Shown here: piece by piece, positions 1 through 6,838 of the stretch
Position numbering within the stretch: the stretch's first letter is position 1
Layout of the letters: every line of letters begins with the position of its first letter
NCBI GenBank assembly: GCA_002336985.1
Contig: DDFE01000023.1
Coordinates: forward strand, 15,036 to 25,778
Direction: 5' to 3'
DNA length: 10,743 nucleotides
From: Sphingomonadales bacterium UBA1936
GTDB taxonomy: Bacteria > Pseudomonadota > Alphaproteobacteria > Sphingomonadales > Sphingomonadaceae
Program-made: the position numbers and the translations under genes
Notes under the pieces: model-generated
Databases searched by the model: none
The model's input: only the letters and a program-made list of their open reading frames with translations
What the model was told of the DNA's origin: nothing

Positions 1-231
1 AGCGCGATCCTGTGCCAGCTGGGGGCGAAGGGCGGGACCGATACCGAGTTGCTTACCGCGTGCATGGCACCGTCGCTGTATTCGAAGGAATTCTTCCTAC
101 GCAAGGCGATCGGCTGGGCGCTGAGGCAATATGCCCGCACCGATGCCGACTGGGTGAGGAACTATGTCGCCGCGCACGAGAGCGCGTTGAGCGGGCTCAG
201 CAAGCGCGAGGCGCTGAAGCGCATCGCCTAG
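1..231 (+). CDS. DNA alkylation repair protein (AlkD-like), C-terminal fragment
   Basis: The reading frame is open from base 1 to a TAG stop at 229-231, giving the last 76 residues of a protein whose start lies upstream of the window. The fragment contains KEFFLRKAIGWALRQYARTD followed by WVRNYV and then LSGLSKREALKRIA, which I recognise as the conserved C-terminal helices of the AlkD/HEAT-repeat DNA glycosylase family. In that family, enzymes remove bulky or positively charged alkylated bases such as N3- and N7-alkylpurines without flipping the base. The catalytic Asp and Trp residues of the family lie further upstream and are not visible, so activity cannot be judged. The gene ends head-on against the regulator gene on the other strand; their stop codons overlap in CTAG at 228-231. 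The family call is from memory of the motif and is fairly secure. Confidence 0.82.
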   Translation, partial: SAILCQLGAKGGTDTELLTACMAPSLYSKEFFLRKAIGWALRQYARTDADWVRNYVAAHESALSGLSKREALKRIA

Positions 232-701
232 AGCGGCGCGTCGCGGATCGTTTCCATCGCGATGAAGGTCGATGTGTTGGCGACGTTCGGCAGGCTAGAG
301 ATCTGTTCGCCGAGTACCTGCCGGTATTTGTGGATGTCGCTGGTGCGCACCTTCAGCAGGTAATCGAACCGGCTGGCGATCATGTGGCACTCCTCGACCT
401 CCGCGATCTTCAGGACCGCGTGCTTGAAGGCGTCGAGCGCGGCCTCACGCGTGTCGGAGAGTTTAACCTCGGTGAAGGCGATATGATCGATTCCCAACTT
501 TGCCGGATCGATGACCGCGCGGAAGCCCAGGATATAGCCTTCCTCGATCAGGCGGCGAAGGCGTTGCTGGCAGGGCGTCTTCGACAGGCCGACGTGTTCG
601 GCGAGTGCTGTCACCGACATGCGCCCGTCGCGGCGCAATGCTTCGATGATCTTGCGGTCGAACCGGTCGATTGGATCTGAATTTTGCCGTTTGATAGTCA
701 T
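228..701 (-). CDS. putR: Lrp/AsnC family transcriptional regulator, probable proline-responsive activator of putA
   Basis: The 157-residue product has the two-part layout and length of Lrp/AsnC proteins. A winged helix-turn-helix occupies about residues 12-60 (LDxxI-like DRFDRKIIEALRRDGR, then ALAEHVGLSKTPCQQRLRRL). An AsnC/RAM ligand-binding domain covers about 68-150, including ECHMIASRFDYLLKVR and the late STSTFIAME stretch. It is divergent from putA, with 94 bp between the two start codons. In several alphaproteobacteria a regulator in this position (PutR) activates putA in response to proline. That role is inferred here from context plus the absence of a DNA-binding domain in PutA. The ATG at 699-701 is preceded by AAAGG (complement of 707-711) five bases upstream, which supports the start. 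This Shine-Dalgarno sequence abuts a candidate operator box, so the protein may also control its own expression. Other Lrp-type roles cannot be excluded. Confidence 0.9.
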   Translation of the reverse strand: MTIKRQNSDPIDRFDRKIIEALRRDGRMSVTALAEHVGLSKTPCQQRLRRLIEEGYILGFRAVIDPAKLGIDHIAFTEVKLSDTREAALDAFKHAVLKIAEVEECHMIASRFDYLLKVRTSDIHKYRQVLGEQISSLPNVANTSTFIAMETIRDAPL

Positions 702-757
702 ATCGACCTTTGATCGACGAAAAATCGCATTGATCGATACCTGAAAGCGATATCAAA
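690..757. promoter_or_regulatory. Candidate PutR operator: phased TTGAT boxes between putR and putA
   Basis: Three copies of TTGAT face the same way at 691-695, 710-714 and 730-734, which is 19 and 20 bp apart, about two helical turns. A fourth copy is inverted (ATCAA at 752-756). The outer pair forms an inverted repeat TTTGATA (690-696) / TATCAAA (751-757). Nested inside is TATCGA (701-706) / TCGATA (734-739). The middle two boxes extend to TTGATCGA. Lrp-family proteins bind degenerate AT-rich sites in phased arrays, so this layout suits PutR octamers or dimers wrapping the divergent promoters. The repeats are visible directly; the protein that binds them is inferred. Confidence 0.55.
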
Positions 758-780
758 AGGCAAATCGACTTCGCGGACGA

Positions 781-786
781 TGATAT
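781..786 (+). promoter_or_regulatory. Possible -10 element of putA (TGATAT)
   Basis: TGATAT sits 9 bases before the putA ATG and downstream of the phased TTGAT boxes. If used as a -10 hexamer, transcription would begin at or within a few bases of the start codon. No convincing -35 hexamer lies 16-18 bp upstream, as would be expected of an activator-dependent promoter. The call rests only on position and a loose match. Confidence 0.25.
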
Positions 787-795
787 TGTCGGCCC

Positions 796-3700
796 ATGAC
801 CGACACAGCTTTTCGCCCGGCCTTTGCCGACTTCGCCCCCGCGGTCAGCCCGCGCACGCCGCTACGCGATGCGATAACCGCCGCGACCCGTCGCAGCGAA
901 CCCGAGTGCATCGGCGCATTGATCGATGCGGCGACGCTGCCTGATGCGGATCGCGCGACTGCAAAGGCGACCGCGACGAAGCTGATCACTGCCCTGCGCG
1001 CCAAGCACAAGGGAACGGGCGTTGAGGGGCTGGTGCAGGAATACGCCCTGTCGAGCCGCGAGGGTGTGGCGCTGATGTGCCTCGCCGAAGCGCTGCTCCG
1101 CATCCCGGACGACGACACGCGCGATGCGCTGATCCGCGACAAGATCGCCGATGGCGACTGGGGTGCGCATCTGGGCGGCGGACGGTCGCTGTTCGTCAAT
1201 GCCGCGACCTGGGGTCTGATCGTCACCGGCAAGCTGGTCAGCAGCGTCGATGACAAGGGGCTGTCGGCGGCGCTGACGCGCCTGATTGCGCGCGCGGGCG
1301 AGCCCGTCATACGCCGCGGTGTCGACATGGCGATGCGCCTGATGGGCGACCAGTTCGTGACCGGAGAGACGATCGACAAGGCGCTGGTGCGCTCGCGCGC
1401 GGCCGAGGCGCGTGGCTTTGGCTACAGTTACGACATGCTGGGCGAAGCGGCGATGACCGGCGCGGATGCCGACCGTTATTATGACGAGTATGAAAAGGCG
1501 GTCCACGCGATCGGCAAGGCATCGGCGGGGCGCGGCATCTATGGTGGCCCGGGCATTTCGATCAAACTCTCGGCACTCCATCCGCGCTATTCGCGCGCGC
1601 AGGCGGCGCGCGTCATGGGAGAGATGTTGCCGAAGGTCCGCGAACTGGCGCTGCTCGCCAAGGGCTATGACATCGGGTTGAACATCGATGCGGAGGAGGC
1701 CGACCGGCTGGAACTCTCGCTCGACCTGCTCGAAGCGCTGGCGCTCGATCCGGGGCTTGCCGGTTGGAACGGCCTTGGGTTCGTCGTGCAGGCCTATGGC
1801 AAGCGTTGTCCGTTCGTCATCGACTGGATCGTCGACCTTGCCCAGCGTGCGGACCGGCGGATCATGGTGCGGCTGGTCAAGGGGGCCTATTGGGACGCCG
1901 AGATCAAGCGTGCGCAGGTCGACGGAGTAAGCGACTTTCCCGTTTACACGCGCAAGGTTCACACCGATGTCGCCTACGTCGCGTGCGCGCGGCGATTGCT
2001 GGCGGCGCGCAAGCACGTTTTCCCGCAATTCGCCACGCATAATGCGCAGACGCTGGCGACGATCTACCAGCTCGCCGGACCGAACTTCGCGACGGGCGAT
2101 TACGAGTTCCAGTGCCTGCACGGCATGGGTGAACCGCTGTATGACGAGGTCGTGGGATGCGAGGGCCTGAACCGTCCCTGCCGCATCTATGCGCCGGTCG
2201 GCGAGCATGAGACGCTGCTTGCCTATCTCGTTCGCCGCCTGCTCGAAAACGGCGCGAATTCGTCGTTCGTCAACCGCATTGCCGACCCGGATGTGCCGGT
2301 TGCCGAACTGGTAGCCGACCCGGTCGACGTCGTGCGGGCGATGCCGGTGCCGGGCGCGCCGCACCCGCAGATCGTACTGCCAGGCAACCTCTATCCTGAT
2401 CGCCGCAACTCAGCCGGGCTGGACCTCGCAAGTGAGGCCGTGCTGGCACCGCTCGGAGCGGCGCTGTCGCAAAGCCTGTCGGCGAAATGGACTGCCGGTC
2501 CCGCCAAGGGCACGGCGCGGGATGTGCTGAACCCAGGCGATCACCGTGATGTCGTCGGAACGGTCACCGAGATCTCGGCGGACGATGCACAGGCGTTGGT
2601 GATGGCAGCGGCATCTGCGCACCCGGCCTGGGCGGCCGTTTCGCGCGATGAACGTGCAGCCTTCCTCGAGCGCGCGGCCGACCTGATGGAAACGCGCATC
2701 GATACGCTGCTCGCCATCGTCATGCGTGAGGCGGGCAAGACCGCTGCCAATGCCGTTGCCGAGGTCCGCGAGGCCGTCGATTTCCTGCGTTATTATGCCT
2801 TGCAAGCCCGCAAGGCTTTGGATGCGGACGCCAGGCCGCTGGGGCCGGTCGTCTGTATCAGCCCGTGGAACTTCCCGCTGGCAATCTTCACCGGACAGGT
2901 CGCGGCAGCGCTGGTCGCGGGGAACACCGTCGTCGCCAAGCCGGCCGAGGAAACGCCGCTGATCGCGGCACAGGCCATCTCGATCCTCCACGAGGCGGGC
3001 ATTCCCGAGGCGGCATTGCATCTCGCAACCGGCGACGGTGCGGTGGGGGCTGCACTGGTGGCGGCTTCCGAGACAGCGGGCGTCATGTTCACGGGGTCGA
3101 CCGAGGTGGCCCGCCTGATCCAGGCCGAACTCGCGAAACGCCTGTCGCCGGACGGCAATCCGATCCCGCTGATCGCCGAAACCGGCGGGCAGAATGCCAT
3201 GATCGTCGATTCCTCGGCACTAGCCGAACAGGTGGTGGGCGACGTCATCAATTCGGCGTTCGACAGCGCGGGCCAGCGATGCTCGGCGTTGCGCATCCTA
3301 TGCCTGCAGGACGACATCGCCGACCGCACGCTCGCGATGCTCAAGGGGGCGCTGCGCGAACTGTCGGTCGGGCGTACCGATCGCCTCGATACCGATGTCG
3401 GCCCGGTGATCACGGCTGAGGCACAAGGCGTCATCGACAAGCATATCGCGCAGATGAAAGAGCGCGGCCGCACAGTAGAACAGATCGTGCTGCGCGGGGA
3501 CGCCAGCCACGGTACCTTCGTACCGCCGACGATCATCGAGATCGACAGCATCGCCGACCTGACACGCGAGGTCTTCGGACCGGTGCTTCACGTGCTGCGC
3601 TACAAGCGCGAGCAGCTGCCCCAGGTGATCGATGCGATCAACGCATCGGGCTATGGCCTGACCTTCGGCCTGCATACACGCCTCGACGAGACCGTTGCGC

Positions 3701-4305
3701 AGGTCACGGCAAAGGTTCAGGCGGGGAACCTGTACATCAATCGTAACATGGTGGGTGCCGTCGTCGGCGTGCAGCCGTTCGGCGGGCGGGGCCTGTCGGG
3801 CACGGGGCCGAAGGCGGGCGGGCCGCTTTATATCGGGCGGCTGGTCACATCGGGATTCGCGTCATCGCTGCAGTCGGGCGACCATCTCACGCTCGACGGT
3901 CCGGTGGGCGAGCGGAATGTGTACGCGCTTCATCCGCGCGGAACGATCCTGGCGGTCCCCGCGACGCCGGAGGGTTTGGCGGCACAGGTGTCGGTCATTC
4001 TGGAAACCGGCAATACGGCCCTGGTCGTTGCCGCGCCGGGCCTGCGCGACGGCGGGCCACAATCGGACAAGGTGCGCTGGATCGATCGTATCGGAGAGGC
4101 GAACGGCATCGCTGGCGCATTGGTAGAAGGTGACGCGGCCCAGATAGGCAATGTCCAGCGTGACATCGCATCGCTCGGCGGTCCGATCGTCATCACCCAG
4201 GCGAACCGCTATCGCCGTGAATGGCTGGCCGAGGAAGTGTCGGTATCGACGAATACGACCGCTGCGGGCGGTAACGCGGCGCTGATGATGCTGGATGGCG
4301 GCTGA
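796..4305 (+). CDS. putA: Bifunctional proline dehydrogenase / L-glutamate gamma-semialdehyde dehydrogenase PutA
   Basis: PutA oxidises proline to glutamate in two steps. An FAD-dependent PRODH passes electrons to the quinone pool, and an NAD-dependent aldehyde dehydrogenase finishes the reaction, with the intermediate channelled between sites. The 1169-residue product shows a helical arm (about 1-130), a PRODH barrel (about 150-500) with RLVKGAYWD at 359-367 and the proline-binding arginine pair R480-R481 in LVRRLLENGANSSF, then the aldehyde dehydrogenase domain (about 510-1000) with SPWNFP from 689, general-base region Glu795 (ETGGQ) and catalytic Cys829 (GQRCSALR). A C-terminal domain ends in TTAAGGNAALM (1154-1164), the conserved tail of long PutAs. 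There is no N-terminal ribbon-helix-helix, so it is a type-B-like PutA, and regulation falls to the adjacent PutR. An in-frame TGA at 781-783 makes ATG 796 the first available start. No clear Shine-Dalgarno precedes it. Confidence 0.97.
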   Translation: MTDTAFRPAFADFAPAVSPRTPLRDAITAATRRSEPECIGALIDAATLPDADRATAKATATKLITALRAKHKGTGVEGLVQEYALSSREGVALMCLAEALLRIPDDDTRDALIRDKIADGDWGAHLGGGRSLFVNAATWGLIVTGKLVSSVDDKGLSAALTRLIARAGEPVIRRGVDMAMRLMGDQFVTGETIDKALVRSRAAEARGFGYSYDMLGEAAMTGADADRYYDEYEKAVHAIGKASAGRGIYGGPGISIKLSALHPRYSRAQAARVMGEMLPKVRELALLAKGYDIGLNIDAEEADRLELSLDLLEALALDPGLAGWNGLGFVVQAYGKRCPFVIDWIVDLAQRADRRIMVRLVKGAYWDAEIKRAQVDGVSDFPVYTRKVHTDVAYVACARRLLAARKHVFPQFATHNAQTLATIYQLAGPNFATGDYEFQCLHGMGEPLYDEVVGCEGLNRPCRIYAPVGEHETLLAYLVRRLLENGANSSFVNRIADPDVPVAELVADPVDVVRAMPVPGAPHPQIVLPGNLYPDRRNSAGLDLASEAVLAPLGAALSQSLSAKWTAGPAKGTARDVLNPGDHRDVVGTVTEISADDAQALVMAAASAHPAWAAVSRDERAAFLERAADLMETRIDTLLAIVMREAGKTAANAVAEVREAVDFLRYYALQARKALDADARPLGPVVCISPWNFPLAIFTGQVAAALVAGNTVVAKPAEETPLIAAQAISILHEAGIPEAALHLATGDGAVGAALVAASETAGVMFTGSTEVARLIQAELAKRLSPDGNPIPLIAETGGQNAMIVDSSALAEQVVGDVINSAFDSAGQRCSALRILCLQDDIADRTLAMLKGALRELSVGRTDRLDTDVGPVITAEAQGVIDKHIAQMKERGRTVEQIVLRGDASHGTFVPPTIIEIDSIADLTREVFGPVLHVLRYKREQLPQVIDAINASGYGLTFGLHTRLDETVAQVTAKVQAGNLYINRNMVGAVVGVQPFGGRGLSGTGPKAGGPLYIGRLVTSGFASSLQSGDHLTLDGPVGERNVYALHPRGTILAVPATPEGLAAQVSVILETGNTALVVAAPGLRDGGPQSDKVRWIDRIGEANGIAGALVEGDAAQIGNVQRDIASLGGPIVITQANRYRREWLAEEVSVSTNTTAAGGNAALMMLDGG

Positions 4306-4311
4306 TCGCTG

Positions 4312-4355
4312 CAAAAATAAAAGACCCGCCGGCAAAGGGGGCAGCCGGCGGGTCT
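4312..4355 (-). terminator. Rho-independent terminator for the alcohol dehydrogenase gene
   Basis: A perfect 12-bp stem, AGACCCGCCGGC (4322-4333) with GCCGGCGGGTCT (4344-4355), encloses a 10-base loop. Read on the minus strand the stem is followed directly by TTTATTTTT (complement of 4313-4321), a classic U-tract. It would end transcription coming from the gene at 4458-5507, about 100 bp past its stop. Read on the plus strand after putA the same hairpin begins 17 bases beyond the stop codon but is followed by GATACTGG, so it lacks a U-tract on that side. Confidence 0.85.
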
Positions 4356-4396
4356 GATACTGGAGGCTGCCGAGCGGGGGGGCAAAAGGGGCAGCC
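4331..4396. repeat. Near-identical 16-base direct repeat shared by two adjacent hairpins
   Basis: GGCAAAGGGGGCAGCC (4331-4346) and GGCAAAAGGGGCAGCC (4381-4396) differ at one base and start exactly 50 bp apart. Each copy spans most of a hairpin loop and the first bases of its 3' arm, and each 3' arm pairs with a different 5' arm. A local duplication or repeated insertion of a small family element would explain it; chance is unlikely but not excluded given the low complexity. Confidence 0.6.
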
Positions 4397-4398
4397 TC
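4363..4398. terminator. Second stem-loop between putA and the alcohol dehydrogenase gene
   Basis: GAGGCTGCC (4363-4371) pairs perfectly with GGCAGCCTC (4390-4398), leaving an 18-base purine-rich loop on the plus strand. Neither strand has a T-run after it: plus reads GGCATGG, minus reads CAGTATC. It may be a supporting hairpin that blocks read-through from putA or stabilises 3' ends. I see nothing else in the rest of the putA-alcohol dehydrogenase gap (4399-4457). Confidence 0.4.
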
Positions 4399-4457
4399 GG
4401 CATGGTTAATGCCCGGGTGGCGCTTTGGTTCCCCCGTCGATGCGATTTATATGCGGG

Positions 4458-5507
4458 TCAGGCCGCGAGCGTCGCGTTGTCGATCACGAAGCGATATTTC
4501 ACATCGCTCTTCTGCATCCGGTCATAGGCAGCATCGATATCCTGGATGTCGATCATCTCGATATCGGCGACAATTCCCTTGTCCGCGCAGAAATCCAGCA
4601 TCTCCTGCGTCTCTGCGATTCCGCCGATCAGCGATCCGGCAATCGCCGTGCGCTTCATGATCAGGGGGAAGACGCTCGGCGACGGGTGCGGGTGTTCAGG
4701 TACGCCCACCAGGCACAATGTCCCGTCGCGCTTCAGCAGCGTGGTGAAGGCATCGAGGTTATGGCTGGCTGCAACCGTGTTCAGGATGAAGTCGAACGTT
4801 CCTGCATGCTTGGCCATGTCTTCCGGATCGCGGGAGATGACGACCTCGTCTGCGCCAAGGTCGAGCGCGTCCTGCCGTTTGCTCTCCGATGTGGTGAAAG
4901 CGACTGTGTGGGCGCCCATCGCATGCGCGAGCTTGATGCCCATGTGGCCCAGTCCGCCAATGCCGACGACACCGACCTTCTTGCCGGGGCCCACATTCCA
5001 GTGACGCAGCGGGGAATAGGTCGTGATGCCCGCACAGAGCAAGGGAGCGACAGCGGCCAGTTGTTCCGGCGGATGCTTGATGTTCAACACGAACTTGTCG
5101 CTGACGACGACCTGCGCCGAATAGCCGCCCAGCGTATGGCCGGGCGCGTCGGGCGTCTTGGCGTTATAGGTGCCGGTGAAGCCGTTGGTGCAGAACTGCT
5201 CCAGCCCATCGTCACACGATGCGCAATGCTGGCAGCTGTCGACCAGGCACCCGACGCCGACGGTGTCGCCCGCCTTGAACTTCGTCACTTCGCTGCCGAC
5301 GGCGCTGACATGGCCGACGATTTCGTGACCGGGAACGCAAGGATAGAGGGTCCCCTGCCATTCCGCGCGCACCTGGTGCAGATCCGAATGGCAGACGCCG
5401 CAATAGGCGATGTCGATCTGCACGTCGTGCGGGCCCACGTCGCGGCGGAAAATATCCATTGCTTCGAGTGGTTTGTCGCCGGACGTGGCGCCGAATGCCT
5501 TTACCAT
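4458..5507 (-). CDS. yahK: Zinc-dependent NAD(P)-linked alcohol dehydrogenase / aldehyde reductase, YahK type
   Basis: The 349-residue product is a medium-chain dehydrogenase of the cinnamyl-alcohol dehydrogenase branch and closely resembles my memory of E. coli YahK, an NADPH-dependent aldehyde reductase. Catalytic zinc ligands are visible at C37-region CGVCHSD (C39), H61 in PGHEIVG and C158 in PLLCAGITTYSPL. The structural zinc is held by C92, C95, C98 and C106. The nucleotide-binding turn is GIGGLG at 182-187, and the second strand ends in TTSESKR, where Ser and Lys favour NADP(H). It should be a soluble cytoplasmic enzyme interconverting aldehydes and primary alcohols; the natural substrate cannot be read from sequence. 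AAGGA (complement of 5514-5518) lies six bases before the ATG at 5505-5507, fixing the start. It is convergent with putA and appears monocistronic, with its own terminator at 4312-4355. Confidence 0.93.
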   Translation of the reverse strand: MVKAFGATSGDKPLEAMDIFRRDVGPHDVQIDIAYCGVCHSDLHQVRAEWQGTLYPCVPGHEIVGHVSAVGSEVTKFKAGDTVGVGCLVDSCQHCASCDDGLEQFCTNGFTGTYNAKTPDAPGHTLGGYSAQVVVSDKFVLNIKHPPEQLAAVAPLLCAGITTYSPLRHWNVGPGKKVGVVGIGGLGHMGIKLAHAMGAHTVAFTTSESKRQDALDLGADEVVISRDPEDMAKHAGTFDFILNTVAASHNLDAFTTLLKRDGTLCLVGVPEHPHPSPSVFPLIMKRTAIAGSLIGGIAETQEMLDFCADKGIVADIEMIDIQDIDAAYDRMQKSDVKYRFVIDNATLAA

Positions 5508-5544
5508 GGATGATCCTTCGTATTGGTGATTCCCGTCCCCGGGG

Positions 5545-5569
5545 TGTCATGTAGGGACGATCCGTGACA
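5545..5569. promoter_or_regulatory. Inverted repeat upstream of the alcohol dehydrogenase gene
   Basis: TGTCA (5545-5549) and TGACA (5565-5569) form 5-bp inverted arms with a 15-base spacer, 38-62 bases before the alcohol dehydrogenase start. An overlapping CGTCCC (5534-5539) / GGGACG (5554-5559) pair is also present. The only gap between the AI-2E gene and the dehydrogenase gene is this 65-bp stretch, so the dehydrogenase promoter or a weak terminator for the upstream gene should lie here. No convincing -35/-10 pair or T-tract is visible. Confidence 0.25.
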
Positions 5570-5572
5570 GTT

Positions 5573-6733
5573 CTAGCGGGGCGTGGTGCGCGTCCGCGTG
5601 CGACGCGGCGGCGCCTTCTTCGCGGCTTTGGGAGCGGGCGGTGCGGCTTCTTCGCGCTCCACGGCCGCCACAGTTTCGGGACCGCGCGAATAAATGTCCC
5701 AAACGGCCATGAAGAGCGCGGCGATGACCGGCCCCATCACGAACCCATTGAACCCCATCAATTCGAATCCGCTGAGCGTCGAGATCAGCACCAGATAGTC
5801 GGGGATACGCGTATCGCGCCCGACCAGCATCGGACGCGCGACATTGTCGACGCTGCTGATGATGATGAAGCCGCTGCCGAACAGGACCGCGCCCTGCCAG
5901 AGCTGTCCGGTCGCGATCAGGTAGATCGACATCGGGACCCAGATGAGGCCGGTGCCGATCGCCGGGAACAGCGAGAAGATGCCCATCGCGACGCCCCAGA
6001 GCAACGCCCCTTCGATCCCCAATAGCGCGAAGATGACGCCGCCGATCAGGCCCTGCAGGATCGCGACGATCAGGCTGCCCTTGATCGTCGCGCGCACGAC
6101 CGCGACGAAACGGTCGAACAACAAGCGGCGCTGCTCGGCGGGCATGGGCAGGCGCTGCTCGACCTTGCGGACGAGGTCGTACCCGTCGCGCAGCAGGAAA
6201 TAGGTCAGATACATCATCACGCCGAGCGCGAGGAAGAACGACAGGGCGCTCTGTCCGAACGTGACGGCCTGTCCGGCAAGGGTCCGGAAGCTGGCGTTGA
6301 CGGCGTCCGTGATCTTTCCCTGCAGCGCATTGAAATCGGTAAGGCCAGCGTCGGTCAGCCAGCCGCGGATGAACGCCGGCAGGCTGTTTTCGAACTGGTT
6401 GAAACTGCGATTGAGGTCGATCTGGCCCGACTGGATCTTGGTGTAGACGCCCGACGCCTCGTTGATGAGCGCAACGCCCAGCAGCAGAGCGGGAATGATC
6501 ACCAGCAGAAAGATGATCGTCAGCGTGATCAGTGCGACCGTGCTGGGGCGCCCCGGCATCGCCCTGAGCAAGCGGTTGTTGAGCGGCGTGAACAGGATGG
6601 CGGCAATCACGCCCCACAGGATCGCCCCGGAAAACGGCCCCATCAGCCAGGCAAAGCCGGCGGTGACAGCAATGAGCAGCATGAGCTGGAAACCCGTTTC
6701 CAGCGTTTTGCGGGGAAGTGGAGTGGCGGCCAT
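5573..6733 (-). CDS. AI-2E/PerM family transporter (multi-pass inner-membrane protein)
   Basis: The 386-residue product has the family's pattern. Two hydrophobic segments lie at about 15-52 and a third at 66-88, followed by a soluble stretch (about 90-150) and then clustered segments from about 155 to 345. The hallmark motifs LFPAIGTGLIWVPMSIYL and SSVDNVARPMLVG sit in the C-terminal half. Members are variously described as AI-2 exporters, sodium/proton antiporters or PerM-like permeases; the substrate here is unknown. The C-terminal tail (about 350-386) is Ala/Pro-rich, then strongly basic (KAAKKAPPRRTRTRTTPR), and is probably cytoplasmic. The frame stays open upstream to 6946, but I chose ATG 6731-6733. 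The upstream extension is unlike the family and would overlap the divergent gene, and GGGGGAAAG stands before this ATG. The gene is the same strand as the dehydrogenase gene and 65 bp ahead of it, so co-transcription is possible. Confidence 0.9.
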   Translation of the reverse strand: MAATPLPRKTLETGFQLMLLIAVTAGFAWLMGPFSGAILWGVIAAILFTPLNNRLLRAMPGRPSTVALITLTIIFLLVIIPALLLGVALINEASGVYTKIQSGQIDLNRSFNQFENSLPAFIRGWLTDAGLTDFNALQGKITDAVNASFRTLAGQAVTFGQSALSFFLALGVMMYLTYFLLRDGYDLVRKVEQRLPMPAEQRRLLFDRFVAVVRATIKGSLIVAILQGLIGGVIFALLGIEGALLWGVAMGIFSLFPAIGTGLIWVPMSIYLIATGQLWQGAVLFGSGFIIISSVDNVARPMLVGRDTRIPDYLVLISTLSGFELMGFNGFVMGPVIAALFMAVWDIYSRGPETVAAVEREEAAPPAPKAAKKAPPRRTRTRTTPR

Positions 6734-6838
6734 ATATGATCTTTCCCCCGTTCGGGCTGGCTTGCCAAGGGGCGAGTTCGTCACGCTTGATCGCTTTTCG
6801 AGTTCGGCGCATCCTGCCGCGCAGGGGAGGATGCTATC
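6734..6838. promoter_or_regulatory. Divergent promoter region
   Basis: These 105 bp separate the start codons of the AI-2E family gene (-) and the six-gene plus-strand run, so promoters for both must lie here or overlap the coding ends. I cannot assign convincing hexamers or an operator. The plus-strand Shine-Dalgarno GGGGAGGA (6824-6831) is strong and seven bases before its ATG. Confidence 0.5.

Noticed and set aside
862..2364. A 500-residue open frame antisense to putA
   Set aside because: Arg/His-rich, low-complexity translation with no family resemblance, fully inside putA. Long antisense frames are expected opposite GC-rich coding DNA.
4425..5513. A 362-residue plus-strand frame opposite the alcohol dehydrogenase gene
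   Set aside because: It mirrors the dehydrogenase almost end to end, has no Shine-Dalgarno and no recognisable domain, and the opposite strand encodes a complete family member with all zinc ligands.
5537..5544. CCCCGGGG palindrome as a regulatory site
   Set aside because: An eight-base GC palindrome is common by chance at this base composition and has no supporting flanks.
5547..6812. A 421-residue minus-strand frame shifted against the AI-2E family gene
   Set aside because: Arg/Pro/His-rich out-of-frame shadow without hydrophobic segments; the other frame gives an intact membrane protein with family motifs.
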